Positions 26,355 to 34,508 of a stretch of 43,709 nt of DNA are shown in pieces. Origin of the DNA: Thermoplasmatota archaeon (GTDB lineage: Archaea > Thermoplasmatota > E2 > DHVEG-1). The first letter of the stretch is position 1, and the number at the start of each line of letters is the position of its first letter. The notes beneath the pieces are model-generated. The model had not been told where the DNA came from. It did no database searches and saw nothing but the letters and a program-made list of their open reading frames with translations. The translations under genes and the position numbers were made by a program. Where the stretch lies: NCBI GenBank assembly GCA_025457885.1, contig JALOTN010000012.1, forward strand, positions 1-43,709, written 5' to 3'.

Positions 26355-27458
26355 ATGTCACACGAACCTGCGGATCTTATCAAGGAAGGAACGACAGAGT
26401 TTTTTGTTTACTCCAGTAAGACTTCGGTGAAAGGACCAAGTGTTCGGGGCAATGCACCGTTTTATAACCCGGCGATGGAGTTGAATCGGGATGTCTCTGT
26501 CCTTGTCTACCAATGGCTGGTGATGAAGAGCACCCAGCATGTCCATATCCTGGATGGTCTTGCAGCCTCAGGGGTCAGAGGCATTCGACTCGCCCATGAG
26601 CTCTCAGGTGATTTTGAGGTTTCTATTAATGACTGGAATGATGAATCAATCGCGTTAATTCAACAGAACATCCAGAGGAATCAGGTGAAAAACGTTTCCG
26701 TGTTCCAGCGGGATTTAGGATGTTTGCTGTTGGAGCGACGGTATCATGCTATTGACATTGACCCATTCGGATCTCCCGTCTATTTCTTTGATGCCGCTGT
26801 CAGAAGTGTGTATAACAAGGGGATCATAGCGTGTACTGCGACGGATACTGCCGCCCTCTGTGGTGTCTTCCCGGAAGTGTGTTTTCGGAGGTACGCTGCC
26901 TGGCCGCTGCATGGTCCTTCGATGCATGAGGTTGGTCTGCGGATTCTGCTGGGGTGTCTCTGTCGGGAGGCGGCAAAGTATGACCGTGGTATCGAACCTG
27001 TGTTGTGTTACACTACTGATCATTATTTCCGGTTGTATATTCAGGTTCATAATGGGAAGAGTGCGGCAAATGCATCCATGGCGCACTATGCTTGCATCCC
27101 TGCAAATGACATTCCACTCTCACCACGTACCTCCTGTATGATTGGTCCGTTGTGGCTTGGGAAACTGCAAAATAAAACAGCGGTTCAGGAGATTCGCAGC
27201 CTAGCATCAACCAGGGAGCTTCATACAAAGCATCAGATCTGGAGGCTTCTCGATCTCTTGGAAGAAGAGGCGGATGCACCAGCGTTTTTTTACACGATTA
27301 ACGATCTTTCCTCCTCCTTGAAAGTATCACCACCAACCATGGCGCACATCATGGAACGACTGAAAAACAAAGGTTATCTCGCGACCCGGACGCATTGCAC
27401 ACCGACCGGTTTTAAAACGAACGCCCCCGGGGACGTCGTCGCAGAGGTTTTTAAATAA
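26355..27458 (+). CDS. trm1: tRNA (guanine26-N2/N2,N2)-dimethyltransferase
   Basis: Trm1 dimethylates G26 of tRNA. The 367-residue protein has EGTTEFFVYS near the start, FYNPAMELNRD (36-46), the SAM-binding LDGLAASGVRGIR (66-78), and the catalytic DIDPFGSP (134-141) typical of the family. A helical C-terminal domain follows. Length is normal for archaeal Trm1. It is the second gene of the THEP1 operon. Confidence 0.93.
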   Translation: MSHEPADLIKEGTTEFFVYSSKTSVKGPSVRGNAPFYNPAMELNRDVSVLVYQWLVMKSTQHVHILDGLAASGVRGIRLAHELSGDFEVSINDWNDESIALIQQNIQRNQVKNVSVFQRDLGCLLLERRYHAIDIDPFGSPVYFFDAAVRSVYNKGIIACTATDTAALCGVFPEVCFRRYAAWPLHGPSMHEVGLRILLGCLCREAAKYDRGIEPVLCYTTDHYFRLYIQVHNGKSAANASMAHYACIPANDIPLSPRTSCMIGPLWLGKLQNKTAVQEIRSLASTRELHTKHQIWRLLDLLEEEADAPAFFYTINDLSSSLKVSPPTMAHIMERLKNKGYLATRTHCTPTGFKTNAPGDVVAEVFK

Positions 27459-27477
27459 CAACGGATATCATAGGTGT

Positions 27478-28158
27478 ATGAAAAATCCGCAACAGAAGCT
27501 ATCGGTTGGCGTGCTTGCCTCTGGTTCGGGGACTGATTTGCAAAGCATCATCGACGCATCAGAGCATCATTTGATTGATGCAGAGGTGGTGGTGGTCATC
27601 AGCGATAAGAAGGATGCAGGAGCGTTAAGCAGAGCGATGACACATGGCATCCCTGGTTTTTTTGTCGACCCGAAAGGAAAGGACCGTCCGACGCATGAAA
27701 GTGAGATCGACAGACTTCTCCGTGCTCATCAAGTAGAGCTGGTGGTTGGGGCAGGGTATATGCGGTTGCTTTCATCAGGTTTTGTAAAGAAATGGCAGGG
27801 AAAACTCATCAATATTCATCCCGCGCTGCTTCCTTCCTTTAAGGGGACCAACGGTCAGCGTGATGCCTTGGAGTATGGGGTGAAGGTCTCTGGGTGTACA
27901 ACGCATTTCATGGACACGGAGATGGATCATGGTCCGATCATCTTGCAGGCTGCCGTTTTGGTGCGTCAGGATGATGACCGGGATGCTCTTGCATCACGTA
28001 TCCTTGAGGTGGAGCATCAGATTCTGCCTCGGACGATCCAGTTGTTCGCACAGCGACGGTTGCTCATTGAGGGTCGTCGGGTTGTGGTACTACCAGGGGA
28101 TTCCTGGAAAAAGAAACACAAGGTTCTTCCGGATGTGCTCTACTCTGAAGGATACTGA
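27478..28158 (+). CDS. purN: Phosphoribosylglycinamide formyltransferase
   Basis: PurN transfers a formyl group from 10-formyl-tetrahydrofolate to GAR in purine synthesis. The 226-residue protein has ASGSGTDLQSI (14-24) for phosphate binding, INIHPALLPSFKG with catalytic N112 and H114, and MDTEMDHGPII with D150. The folate-dependent PurN, rather than the formate-dependent PurT, agrees with the presence of folC and thyX. Its last 26 bases overlap folC. Confidence 0.94.
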   Translation: MKNPQQKLSVGVLASGSGTDLQSIIDASEHHLIDAEVVVVISDKKDAGALSRAMTHGIPGFFVDPKGKDRPTHESEIDRLLRAHQVELVVGAGYMRLLSSGFVKKWQGKLINIHPALLPSFKGTNGQRDALEYGVKVSGCTTHFMDTEMDHGPIILQAAVLVRQDDDRDALASRILEVEHQILPRTIQLFAQRRLLIEGRRVVVLPGDSWKKKHKVLPDVLYSEGY

Positions 28159-29470
28159 TTGCATCCCCTATCAGGATGCGTATGAGTGGTTATGTAGTTT
28201 TGATAGTTATGGATGGATCTTTGGTCTTGAGAGGATCACGCTTCTTCTTGAGAGGCTAGGGGATCCTCAGCGAGAGCTGCGTATCATCCATGTGGCTGGG
28301 ACGAATGGGAAAGGCTCTGTCTGTAAATATATCAGTTCGATTCTTCAGAAGGCTGGATATCGTGTTGGGCTGTATCTCTCCCCGCATGTCCAGCGTTTTT
28401 CAGAACGTATCGTTGTCAATAATCAGGAAATTTCTGATGATGATGTTGCGATGCTGGTAACACAGGTCAAACCCGTGGTCGAATCCCTGAAAAAACAGGG
28501 AAACGCTCCAACGTTTTTTGAAATCGTGACTGCTCTTTCGTTCCTTCATTTTAGGAACTGTTCCGTTGATTTTGCGGTCGTGGAAGTGGGTCTTGGGGGG
28601 AGGTTTGACGCCACGAATGTGGTTCATCCGTTGGTTTCGGTCATCACGAATATCTCCCTGGAGCACACCGATATTCTGGGGAAGGACATCGAATCGATTG
28701 CGTATGAGAAAGCAGGGATCATTAAGGATCATGTGCCAGTGATTTCTGCAGCGGTCGGTGATGCACGGGCGGTTATTGAACAGGTGGCTGGGGAACGAGG
28801 TGCACCGGTGCTGTGGGTTGACCAGACGATGTGGAAACGAACCTTCAGCGATGCGATGGGACAGGAATTTACTATCCAGGGTTCTTTCAAGGATTACTCT
28901 CTAAGGACCTCTCTGCTTGGTCGGCATCAAGGGGAGAATATCGCACTGGCGATCGGTGCAGTCGAACAACTGCAGATGGCAGGCGTGTATCTGACGGATA
29001 CTGATATCCAGGATGGGGTCCTCGGAGCAACACATCCCGGTCGGATGGAGATCATCTCTGAGGAGCCTATGATTTTGCTTGATGGGGCGCATAATCCTGC
29101 GGGGATGCAAACACTTGTACACACGTTACAGGAGGATTTTTCTTCGCATCGTCGTATCATTATTCTTGGTGTGTTGAAGGACAAGGACCTCCAGAGCATG
29201 GTTTCATTAATTGTACCGATTTCTGATGTGATCATTGTCACCAAATCAGCAAACCCTCGTTCCGCTGACCCAAATATTCTCAAGGAGTTGATCCAGGGTT
29301 TAAAGAAGGTTTCAAACATCTTTATTGAGGACTCAGTCCCTCTGGCTATTGATCATGCAAAACGCATCGCAGGACAAAAGGATTTGATTTGTGTGACTGG
29401 TTCTTTGTTCACCGTCGGTGAAGCACGAACTTATGTGGTACAGGATACATCACACTCTGGTGTTGGGTAA
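28133..29470 (+). CDS. folC: Dihydrofolate synthase / folylpolyglutamate synthase
   Basis: FolC adds glutamate to dihydropteroate or folate. The 445-residue protein has the P-loop GTNGKGSV (56-63), SPHVQRFSERI after it, VEVGLGGRFDATNV, and the C-terminal ligase domain with LLDGAHNPAGM. The ATG at 28133 lies inside purN, and the coupling fits a shared folate role. A frame open further upstream is only the shadow of purN. Its stop is five bases from the stop of the convergent ATPase gene. Confidence 0.93.
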   Translation: MCSTLKDTDCIPYQDAYEWLCSFDSYGWIFGLERITLLLERLGDPQRELRIIHVAGTNGKGSVCKYISSILQKAGYRVGLYLSPHVQRFSERIVVNNQEISDDDVAMLVTQVKPVVESLKKQGNAPTFFEIVTALSFLHFRNCSVDFAVVEVGLGGRFDATNVVHPLVSVITNISLEHTDILGKDIESIAYEKAGIIKDHVPVISAAVGDARAVIEQVAGERGAPVLWVDQTMWKRTFSDAMGQEFTIQGSFKDYSLRTSLLGRHQGENIALAIGAVEQLQMAGVYLTDTDIQDGVLGATHPGRMEIISEEPMILLDGAHNPAGMQTLVHTLQEDFSSHRRIIILGVLKDKDLQSMVSLIVPISDVIIVTKSANPRSADPNILKELIQGLKKVSNIFIEDSVPLAIDHAKRIAGQKDLICVTGSLFTVGEARTYVVQDTSHSGVG

Positions 29471-29475
29471 CTGTT

Positions 29476-30201
29476 TTAGAGTTGAATGGTTGTTAGTGCT
29501 CTACCCAGGTCTTTCATCACTTGTGTTTTGAGCAATAGATCTGGGTTTCCAATCGATTCCTCTAAGGTATGGTCAAAATGGATTTTCCCAAGATACTTGA
29601 CCTGTAGTCGTTGGACTTCCTGTTCAATGAATGCTGAATCGCTCATGGTCATGTTCTCTACGACACCGAGGAGTGGTTTTTTCAGTTCTATCAAGATGGA
29701 GAGAAGTTTCCTAACCGCCCCCAGCGCCACCTTCGAGGGCGTCGTCACCACGAGAAACTCGCTGTTCTTCATGTAGCGGATCACATCCAGCGTCTCATCA
29801 CCGATTCCAGGTGGCATATCGATGATTAAAAAATCAAGGTGTCCCCATTGGGTGATCGCCAGCAACTCTAGGATGATGTTGGAGATGTCGATTCCGCGGA
29901 ACGGTGAGGGTTTCTCTTCAGTGAAGTACACAATGGACATGAAGGAGATCCCATGGATCACTGGTGGGATGATTCCTTTTTCTTCTGTAGGGAACTGGTG
30001 TTTCACCCCTAGAATGATGTGGCAGGATGGCCCGTAGAGGTCCAGGTCGAGTATTCCGACCCGATGACCTTGTTTTGCCAGATGTAGCGCGAGATGTGAG
30101 GCAACCATGCTTTTTCCCACCCCGCCTTTTCCGCTTGCGACTGCGATGATCCGATGAATGTTTTTCAGACGTTTCTCGATGACGCTGGTACGCGGTTCCA
30201 T
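29476..30201 (-). CDS. hypB: Mrp/MinD-type ATPase, probable archaeal HypB
   Basis: The 241-residue protein has the deviant Walker A ASGKGGVGKS (22-31), GILDLDLYGPS for switch I, and LIIDMPPGIGD for switch II. No CxxC typical of iron-sulphur carriers of the Mrp family is seen in the C-terminal part. It directly follows hypA (two-base gap, same strand). In Thermococcus the partner of HypA is a Mrp/MinD ATPase that helps it take up nickel for [NiFe] hydrogenase, so the same role is likely here. No hydrogenase gene lies in the window. A general Mrp function cannot be ruled out. Confidence 0.75.
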   Translation of the reverse strand: MEPRTSVIEKRLKNIHRIIAVASGKGGVGKSMVASHLALHLAKQGHRVGILDLDLYGPSCHIILGVKHQFPTEEKGIIPPVIHGISFMSIVYFTEEKPSPFRGIDISNIILELLAITQWGHLDFLIIDMPPGIGDETLDVIRYMKNSEFLVVTTPSKVALGAVRKLLSILIELKKPLLGVVENMTMSDSAFIEQEVQRLQVKYLGKIHFDHTLEESIGNPDLLLKTQVMKDLGRALTTIQL

Positions 30202-30203
30202 TC

Positions 30204-30617
30204 CTATCGTACTCCTTTGATGGAGGAGAGGATCACCCCGCGTCCTTTGGTTATCTCAAAATCAGGGCTTCCGCATCGGGGGCATCGGGTATGAACGAAG
30301 ACGACCTCAGGGATGAAATGGATGGATTCTGAATCTGTGATGTTGAGTTTCTTTTTCATCTCCGTGAATTTCCAGGTGTTACCACAAGTATGACAGGTGA
30401 GGGTGCTTTTCTCGGTTCTCAGCACGAACGCATCTTTTTTTATTGGTGGTTTCTGTGATTTGCGTAGCTCGTTGAGTGCGAAGAGGAAGATTTCCTTTTC
30501 AATCTGCTGTAGCTCACCGATACAGACGGTGACCTGGGTGATTGTCTTGAGTTTTTCTTTTGTTGCTTCTTCGACTGCAGCCATCACAATGGATTCCGCA
30601 AGTGCCCATTCATGCAT
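30204..30617 (-). CDS. hypA: Nickel metallochaperone HypA
   Basis: HypA delivers nickel to [NiFe] hydrogenase. The 137-residue protein begins MHEWALAES, with nickel-binding H2 and E3 as in the family, and has a zinc site C75-x2-C78 and C112-x2-C115. The insertion between the two pairs is longer than in bacterial HypA, as in other archaea. The start is fixed by the conserved MHE; the longer frame upstream runs across the divergent msrB region and is not real. A leftward TATA box lies at 30643-30650. Confidence 0.92.
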   Translation of the reverse strand: MHEWALAESIVMAAVEEATKEKLKTITQVTVCIGELQQIEKEIFLFALNELRKSQKPPIKKDAFVLRTEKSTLTCHTCGNTWKFTEMKKKLNITDSESIHFIPEVVFVHTRCPRCGSPDFEITKGRGVILSSIKGVR

Positions 30618-30642
30618 ACAGGGACCGGATACAGGAGGAGAT

Positions 30643-30697
30643 GGTTTAAATGTTACGAACAGAGAACACAATGAAAAGAAGCGGATGTTTATTATAC
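30643..30697. promoter_or_regulatory. Back-to-back promoters of hypA and msrB
   Basis: TTTAAACC (minus strand, 30643-30650) lies 26-33 bases before the hypA start. TTTATTATAC (plus strand, 30688-30697) lies 27-36 bases before the msrB ATG at 30724. The two messages would be nearly leaderless and read away from each other. Confidence 0.45.
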
Positions 30698-30723
30698 ACG
30701 CAGGGATTTTCTTTTCACATTGG

Positions 30724-31134
30724 ATGATACGTATGCAAAATGAGAAGGTGAAAAAATCAGAGGAAGAATGGAAAAATATCCTTTCCTCTGAGGAGTTTTT
30801 GGTGCTGCGGAAGAAAGGAACCGAGCCGCCATTCACAGGAAAATATGTACATAACGTGGAGAAAGGGACATATGTCTGTGCTGGGTGTGGGAATCCCTTG
30901 TTTTCCTCTGAGACGAAATTTAATTCAGGGAGCGGATGGCCGAGTTTTTTCTCACCTGTGGCTCCTGACGCGGTGATTCTGAAGCCTGATCGGAGTCTGT
31001 TCATGCGACGAACCGAGGTGCTCTGCGCCCGCTGCGAAGGTCATCTAGGTCATGTGTTCGACGATGGCCCTGCCCCGACTGGTCAACGGTACTGTATGAA
31101 CTCTGTCTCCCTACGATTCAAGAAAAAAGAATGA
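30724..31134 (+). CDS. msrB: Peptide methionine-R-sulfoxide reductase
   Basis: MsrB repairs oxidised methionine. The 136-residue protein has zinc cysteines C52-x2-C55 and C101-x2-C104, SGSGWPSFF, and RYCMNSVSLRF with catalytic C124. The open frame runs far upstream across hypA; the ATG at 30724 is chosen because MsrB proteins begin about 10-15 residues before the KSEEEW helix and a TATA box sits at 30688. An ATG at 30733 is also possible. Confidence 0.92.
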   Translation: MIRMQNEKVKKSEEEWKNILSSEEFLVLRKKGTEPPFTGKYVHNVEKGTYVCAGCGNPLFSSETKFNSGSGWPSFFSPVAPDAVILKPDRSLFMRRTEVLCARCEGHLGHVFDDGPAPTGQRYCMNSVSLRFKKKE

Positions 31135-31145
31135 CGCTGAACCCA

Positions 31146-31745
31146 TTAGAACCCTGGTTCGAGGACCTGGTCTGTGATATAGAACGCTAGCTCGAACAAC
31201 TCGTCATATCGTTCCTCAGTGCGAATAACCCGGGGAACAGAGACTGCAAGCCAGGTGCTCTCAAGGGAGATTCGTGGTTTCTGCTGTCGCATCCGCAGGA
31301 GTTTCTCCTGAAGGGTGAGAGTCAGGATGGTTCGCACAAAGGCTTCATCCTGAGTTTTGATTACAAACTCCCGGTCAAACTCATCGCTATTCAGGAGAAC
31401 ATCCGATGCCCCGAATGCTTTCCCCAGACGTGTCCCAAGGGATTCGGTCATGATTTTCAGATCAGCGGCCGCTACCTTCTTCAAGGTGATGTTCACCTCG
31501 GTTTTTGCAGGCCGATATTTCGTCCCAGGCACCGAGGTGACGACAACCGGAAGACCTCGATACGGGAATTTCAGCACTGGTAAAAGGTAGGATCCGACGA
31601 CGCTCCCCCCATGTTTCATCGCCTGCTGCTCCATCAGCTGTCTGATGACTCGGTATCTCCACAGAGAAAGAACGAGGACCAAGGTTATCACGATGATGAC
31701 GAATAATCCGAACAGGATGGGATACAATGTTTCAGGAACCTCCAT
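31146..31745 (-). CDS. Membrane-anchored protein of unknown function
   Basis: The 199-residue protein has one N-terminal membrane span (about 8-28) and a soluble domain of mixed charge. I recognise no family. The ATG has a strong GGTGATC ribosome site a few bases upstream. It faces msrB tail to tail with 11 bases between stops. It stands alone between msrB and the deoxyhypusine synthase gene, so the context gives no function. Confidence 0.7.
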   Translation of the reverse strand: MEVPETLYPILFGLFVIIVITLVLVLSLWRYRVIRQLMEQQAMKHGGSVVGSYLLPVLKFPYRGLPVVVTSVPGTKYRPAKTEVNITLKKVAAADLKIMTESLGTRLGKAFGASDVLLNSDEFDREFVIKTQDEAFVRTILTLTLQEKLLRMRQQKPRISLESTWLAVSVPRVIRTEERYDELFELAFYITDQVLEPGF

Positions 31746-31824
31746 GTCAGATCACCGTGATGACAACATCATTATTTCCTTTAATACTTTGTATTAATCC
31801 GATGAGGTGTTTTTCACTGTTGTT

Positions 31825-31834
31825 TTTTATTTTC
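31825..31834 (+). promoter_or_regulatory. TATA-like box of the deoxyhypusine synthase gene
   Basis: TTTTTATTTT lies 26-35 bases before the ATG at 31860. This spacing predicts a leaderless message. Confidence 0.35.
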
Positions 31835-31859
31835 TTAGTAGAAAAAAAGAAAAACTCAG

Positions 31860-32921
31860 ATGAAATACCACTTGATGGTTGTCCCAATGAAATATGAAAC
31901 CAAAGATGAAAAAAAAAGTCTTCTCTCAGAACCGATTCACCATATCGACATTAAGACGTTTAATGCTATCCCTCTGATTGAGGCGTTTGATCATATGGCG
32001 TTCCAATCCAGGAATCTTGCCAACGCCTGTAAAATCTATGATACGATGCTATCAGACCTGGATTGTTCCATCATCCTGTGCCTGGCGGGGTCCCTGGTGA
32101 GCGCGGGGTTAAAAAACGTTATTGTCGACATGATCCGTCACAACATGGTCGATGCGATTGTCTCCACCGGAGCGATTGTCGTGGATCAGGATTTCTTCGA
32201 AGGACTCGGGTTCAAACATTACCGAGGCGAGATTAGGGTGGATGACTCCAAGTTGCAGAAGATGCATGTGGACCGGATCTATGATACCTTCATCGACGAG
32301 GATGATCTACGGATCTGTGACAATACCACCAAAGAGATTGCTGATGATCTCCCACCCCGTCCGTACTCCTCTCGTGAGTTCATCTATGAGATGGGGAAAT
32401 ATCTCGATAAGCATGGGAAAAACCCAGACTCCTTCGTCCTGGAGGCCTTCAAACATGAAGTGCCGATCTTCGTTCCAGCGTTCTCTGATTGCAGCGCTGG
32501 GTTTGGTTTGGTGTTTCATCAGCATGATCGTAAGACGAATTATCTGACGATCGACTCGGTCAAGGATTTCCGTGAGCTTACTGAGTTGAAGATTAAGGCG
32601 AAACAGACAGGGATCTTCATGATCGGTGGTGGGGTGCCAAAGAACTTTGTCCAAGACACTGTCGTTGCCGCTGACATCCTGGGGATCGATGCCCCGATGC
32701 ATAAATACGCTATCCAGCTGACGGTCGCCGATGAGCGGGATGGCGCCCTCTCAGGATCGACTCTCAAAGAGGCGAACTCCTGGGGGAAGGTTGACACTGG
32801 CTATGAGCAGATGGTGTACAGCGAGGCAACCATTACTTTTCCCTTGGTGGTGAGTTACGCGTACCATAAGGGTGCCTGGAAGAAAAGAAAGACCCAGAAA
32901 CTCAACCAATTGTTCAAATAA
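31860..32921 (+). CDS. dys: Deoxyhypusine synthase
   Basis: It transfers the aminobutyl group of spermidine to a lysine of translation factor aIF5A. The 353-residue protein has ILCLAGSLVSAG, ATG-rich SNAIVSTGA-like segment DAIVSTGAIVV (98-108), the NAD-binding IGGGVPKNF (255-263), and the catalytic lysine K310 in EANSWGKVDTG. Length is normal. The first ATG is used; internal ATG codons at 31875 and 31890 are alternatives. It stands just upstream of the lar genes, with its own promoter. Confidence 0.93.
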   Translation: MKYHLMVVPMKYETKDEKKSLLSEPIHHIDIKTFNAIPLIEAFDHMAFQSRNLANACKIYDTMLSDLDCSIILCLAGSLVSAGLKNVIVDMIRHNMVDAIVSTGAIVVDQDFFEGLGFKHYRGEIRVDDSKLQKMHVDRIYDTFIDEDDLRICDNTTKEIADDLPPRPYSSREFIYEMGKYLDKHGKNPDSFVLEAFKHEVPIFVPAFSDCSAGFGLVFHQHDRKTNYLTIDSVKDFRELTELKIKAKQTGIFMIGGGVPKNFVQDTVVAADILGIDAPMHKYAIQLTVADERDGALSGSTLKEANSWGKVDTGYEQMVYSEATITFPLVVSYAYHKGAWKKRKTQKLNQLFK

Positions 32922-32938
32922 ACATCACTCAGAGAAGC

Positions 32939-32946
32939 ATTAAATA
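32939..32946 (+). promoter_or_regulatory. TATA box of the lar operon
   Basis: ATTAAATA lies 25-32 bases before the GTG start of larE, and no ribosome site is seen before that GTG, so a leaderless larEBC message is likely. Confidence 0.45.
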
Positions 32947-32970
32947 GCAGGGACATCTCTGGTTTTTCCT

Positions 32971-33780
32971 GTGAACACTACAACACAAGAGAAATATCAT
33001 CAACTCCAGCAGCTGCTGAAGAACCTGAAGAGTTGTGCCATTGCGTACTCCGGGGGAGTTGATAGTACTTTTTTAGCGAAAGTCACCTATGATATCCTTG
33101 GAGTGAAAGCCCTTGCGGTCACCGCCACCTCCTCAACCTATCCCCAACGAGAACTCCAGGAGGCAACACGGTACGCCCAAGAGATTGGGATCCCACATAT
33201 GATCATCTACTCTGAAGAACTCGATATTCCCGGATTTTCCGACAACCCCCCAGACCGATGTTACCATTGTAAAAAAGAGTTATTCCATAAAATCCTTCTG
33301 ATTGCACAGGAGCATCATCTCAACGCAGTCCTTGATGGGTCCAACGCCGATGACTCCCATGATTACCGCCCGGGTGCCCGTGCACGAAACGAACTTGGCA
33401 TACGAAGCCCGCTCAAAGAAGTCGGACTCACCAAACAAGAGATACGACAGCTCTCCGATAAGTTGCATCTTAAAACCTCAGAAAAACCAGCATTCGCCTG
33501 TCTTGCCTCCCGATTCCCCTATGGCACAAAAATCACAAACGAACGACTCAGACAAGTAGAATCCGCAGAGGAGTATCTGTTTTCACTTGGACTTACCCAA
33601 TGCCGGGTGCGGTACCATGACCATATCGCACGAATAGAAGTTTCCCTCAATGACATCCCCCTCATTCTCACACAAGCAAAAAAGATCATAAAACAGTTTA
33701 AATCTCTTGGTTTCACCTACATCACCCTGGACCTGGAAGGATACCGATCTGGGAGTCTTAACGAGGTACTTACAACATGA
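32971..33780 (+). CDS. larE: LarE sulfur insertase for the nickel-pincer cofactor
   Basis: LarE inserts sulfur into the pyridinium dithiocarboxylate precursor of the NPN cofactor of lactate racemase and related enzymes. The 269-residue PP-loop protein has AYSGGVDST (25-33) for ATP, RCYHCKK with C97 and C100, and FACLASRFPYG with C177. The Lactobacillus plantarum enzyme has only the last cysteine and sacrifices it; three cysteines mark the class that carries a [4Fe-4S] cluster. It starts with GTG near a TATA box. Its TGA overlaps the larB ATG. Confidence 0.93.
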   Translation: MNTTTQEKYHQLQQLLKNLKSCAIAYSGGVDSTFLAKVTYDILGVKALAVTATSSTYPQRELQEATRYAQEIGIPHMIIYSEELDIPGFSDNPPDRCYHCKKELFHKILLIAQEHHLNAVLDGSNADDSHDYRPGARARNELGIRSPLKEVGLTKQEIRQLSDKLHLKTSEKPAFACLASRFPYGTKITNERLRQVESAEEYLFSLGLTQCRVRYHDHIARIEVSLNDIPLILTQAKKIIKQFKSLGFTYITLDLEGYRSGSLNEVLTT

Positions 33781-34502
33781 AAAAAATCTTACAAGACTAC
33801 AAGGCAGGAAAAGTCAGTCTCACCACGGTCCTAAAGAAACTGAAGACATTACCCTATGAGGATATCGAGTTTGCAAAACTCGATACCCATCGAGAGATCC
33901 GCAAAGGTTTCCCCGAAACCATCTTCTGCCAGGGGAAAACCACTCCCCAGATTCTCCAGATCCTCCAGAAACTCCCCGCGGATCAAAACATCCTGCTCAC
34001 GAAGGCAAACAAAACCATATTCACCGCAGTAAAAAAACTCATTGCAATTGCATCCTACAATGAGGCAGCAAAAACCATCGTCATCCCCCGATACAAACCA
34101 AGAAAAAAGAAAGGGACCATCCTGATCCTGACTGCAGGAACCTCCGATATCCCGGTCGCTGAGGAAGCAGTCGTTACCGCAGAAATCATGGGCAATAAGG
34201 TCGAAAAAGTCTACGACGTAGGCGTCGCTGGTGTGCATCGTCTCTTCGACATCAAAGAAAAAATATTCCACGCAAACGTCATCATCGTCATCGCAGGCAT
34301 GGAAGGCGCCCTGGCAAGCATCGTTGGTGGCCTTGCCTCCAAACCAGTCATCGCCGTCCCCACCAGCGTCGGATACGGAGCCAGCTTCCACGGCATCGCA
34401 CCATTACTTACCATGCTGAACTGCTGCGCAGAAGGAGTCGCAGTCGTCAACATCGATAACGGCTTTGGCGCCGGGTATTTCGCCAGCCTCATCAACAGGT
34501 GA
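33777..34502 (+). CDS. larB: LarB nicotinate-dinucleotide carboxylase/hydrolase
   Basis: LarB carboxylates and cleaves NaAD to start NPN cofactor synthesis. The 241-residue protein has an N-terminal helical region and a C-terminal AIR-carboxylase (PurE)-like domain: ILTAGTSDIPVAEEA, YDVGVAGVHRLF, IVIAGMEGALASIVGGLASKPVIAVPTSVGYG. The coding strand of larB and its neighbours is A- and C-rich, unlike the G- and T-rich coding strands of many other genes in the window. Confidence 0.94.
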   Translation: MKKILQDYKAGKVSLTTVLKKLKTLPYEDIEFAKLDTHREIRKGFPETIFCQGKTTPQILQILQKLPADQNILLTKANKTIFTAVKKLIAIASYNEAAKTIVIPRYKPRKKKGTILILTAGTSDIPVAEEAVVTAEIMGNKVEKVYDVGVAGVHRLFDIKEKIFHANVIIVIAGMEGALASIVGGLASKPVIAVPTSVGYGASFHGIAPLLTMLNCCAEGVAVVNIDNGFGAGYFASLINR

Positions 34503-34508
34503 ACCACC

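Noticed and set aside
27929..28132. Longer N-terminus of FolC
   Set aside because: This is the shadow frame of purN; FolC homology starts near 28133.
30618..31004. Longer N-terminus of HypA
   Set aside because: It crosses the divergent msrB promoter and gene; HypA begins with conserved MHE at 30617.
33849..34391. 180-codon minus-strand frame rich in Asp, Cys and Gly over larB
   Set aside because: It is antisense to larB, which has full family motifs; the odd composition comes from the A/C-rich coding strand.
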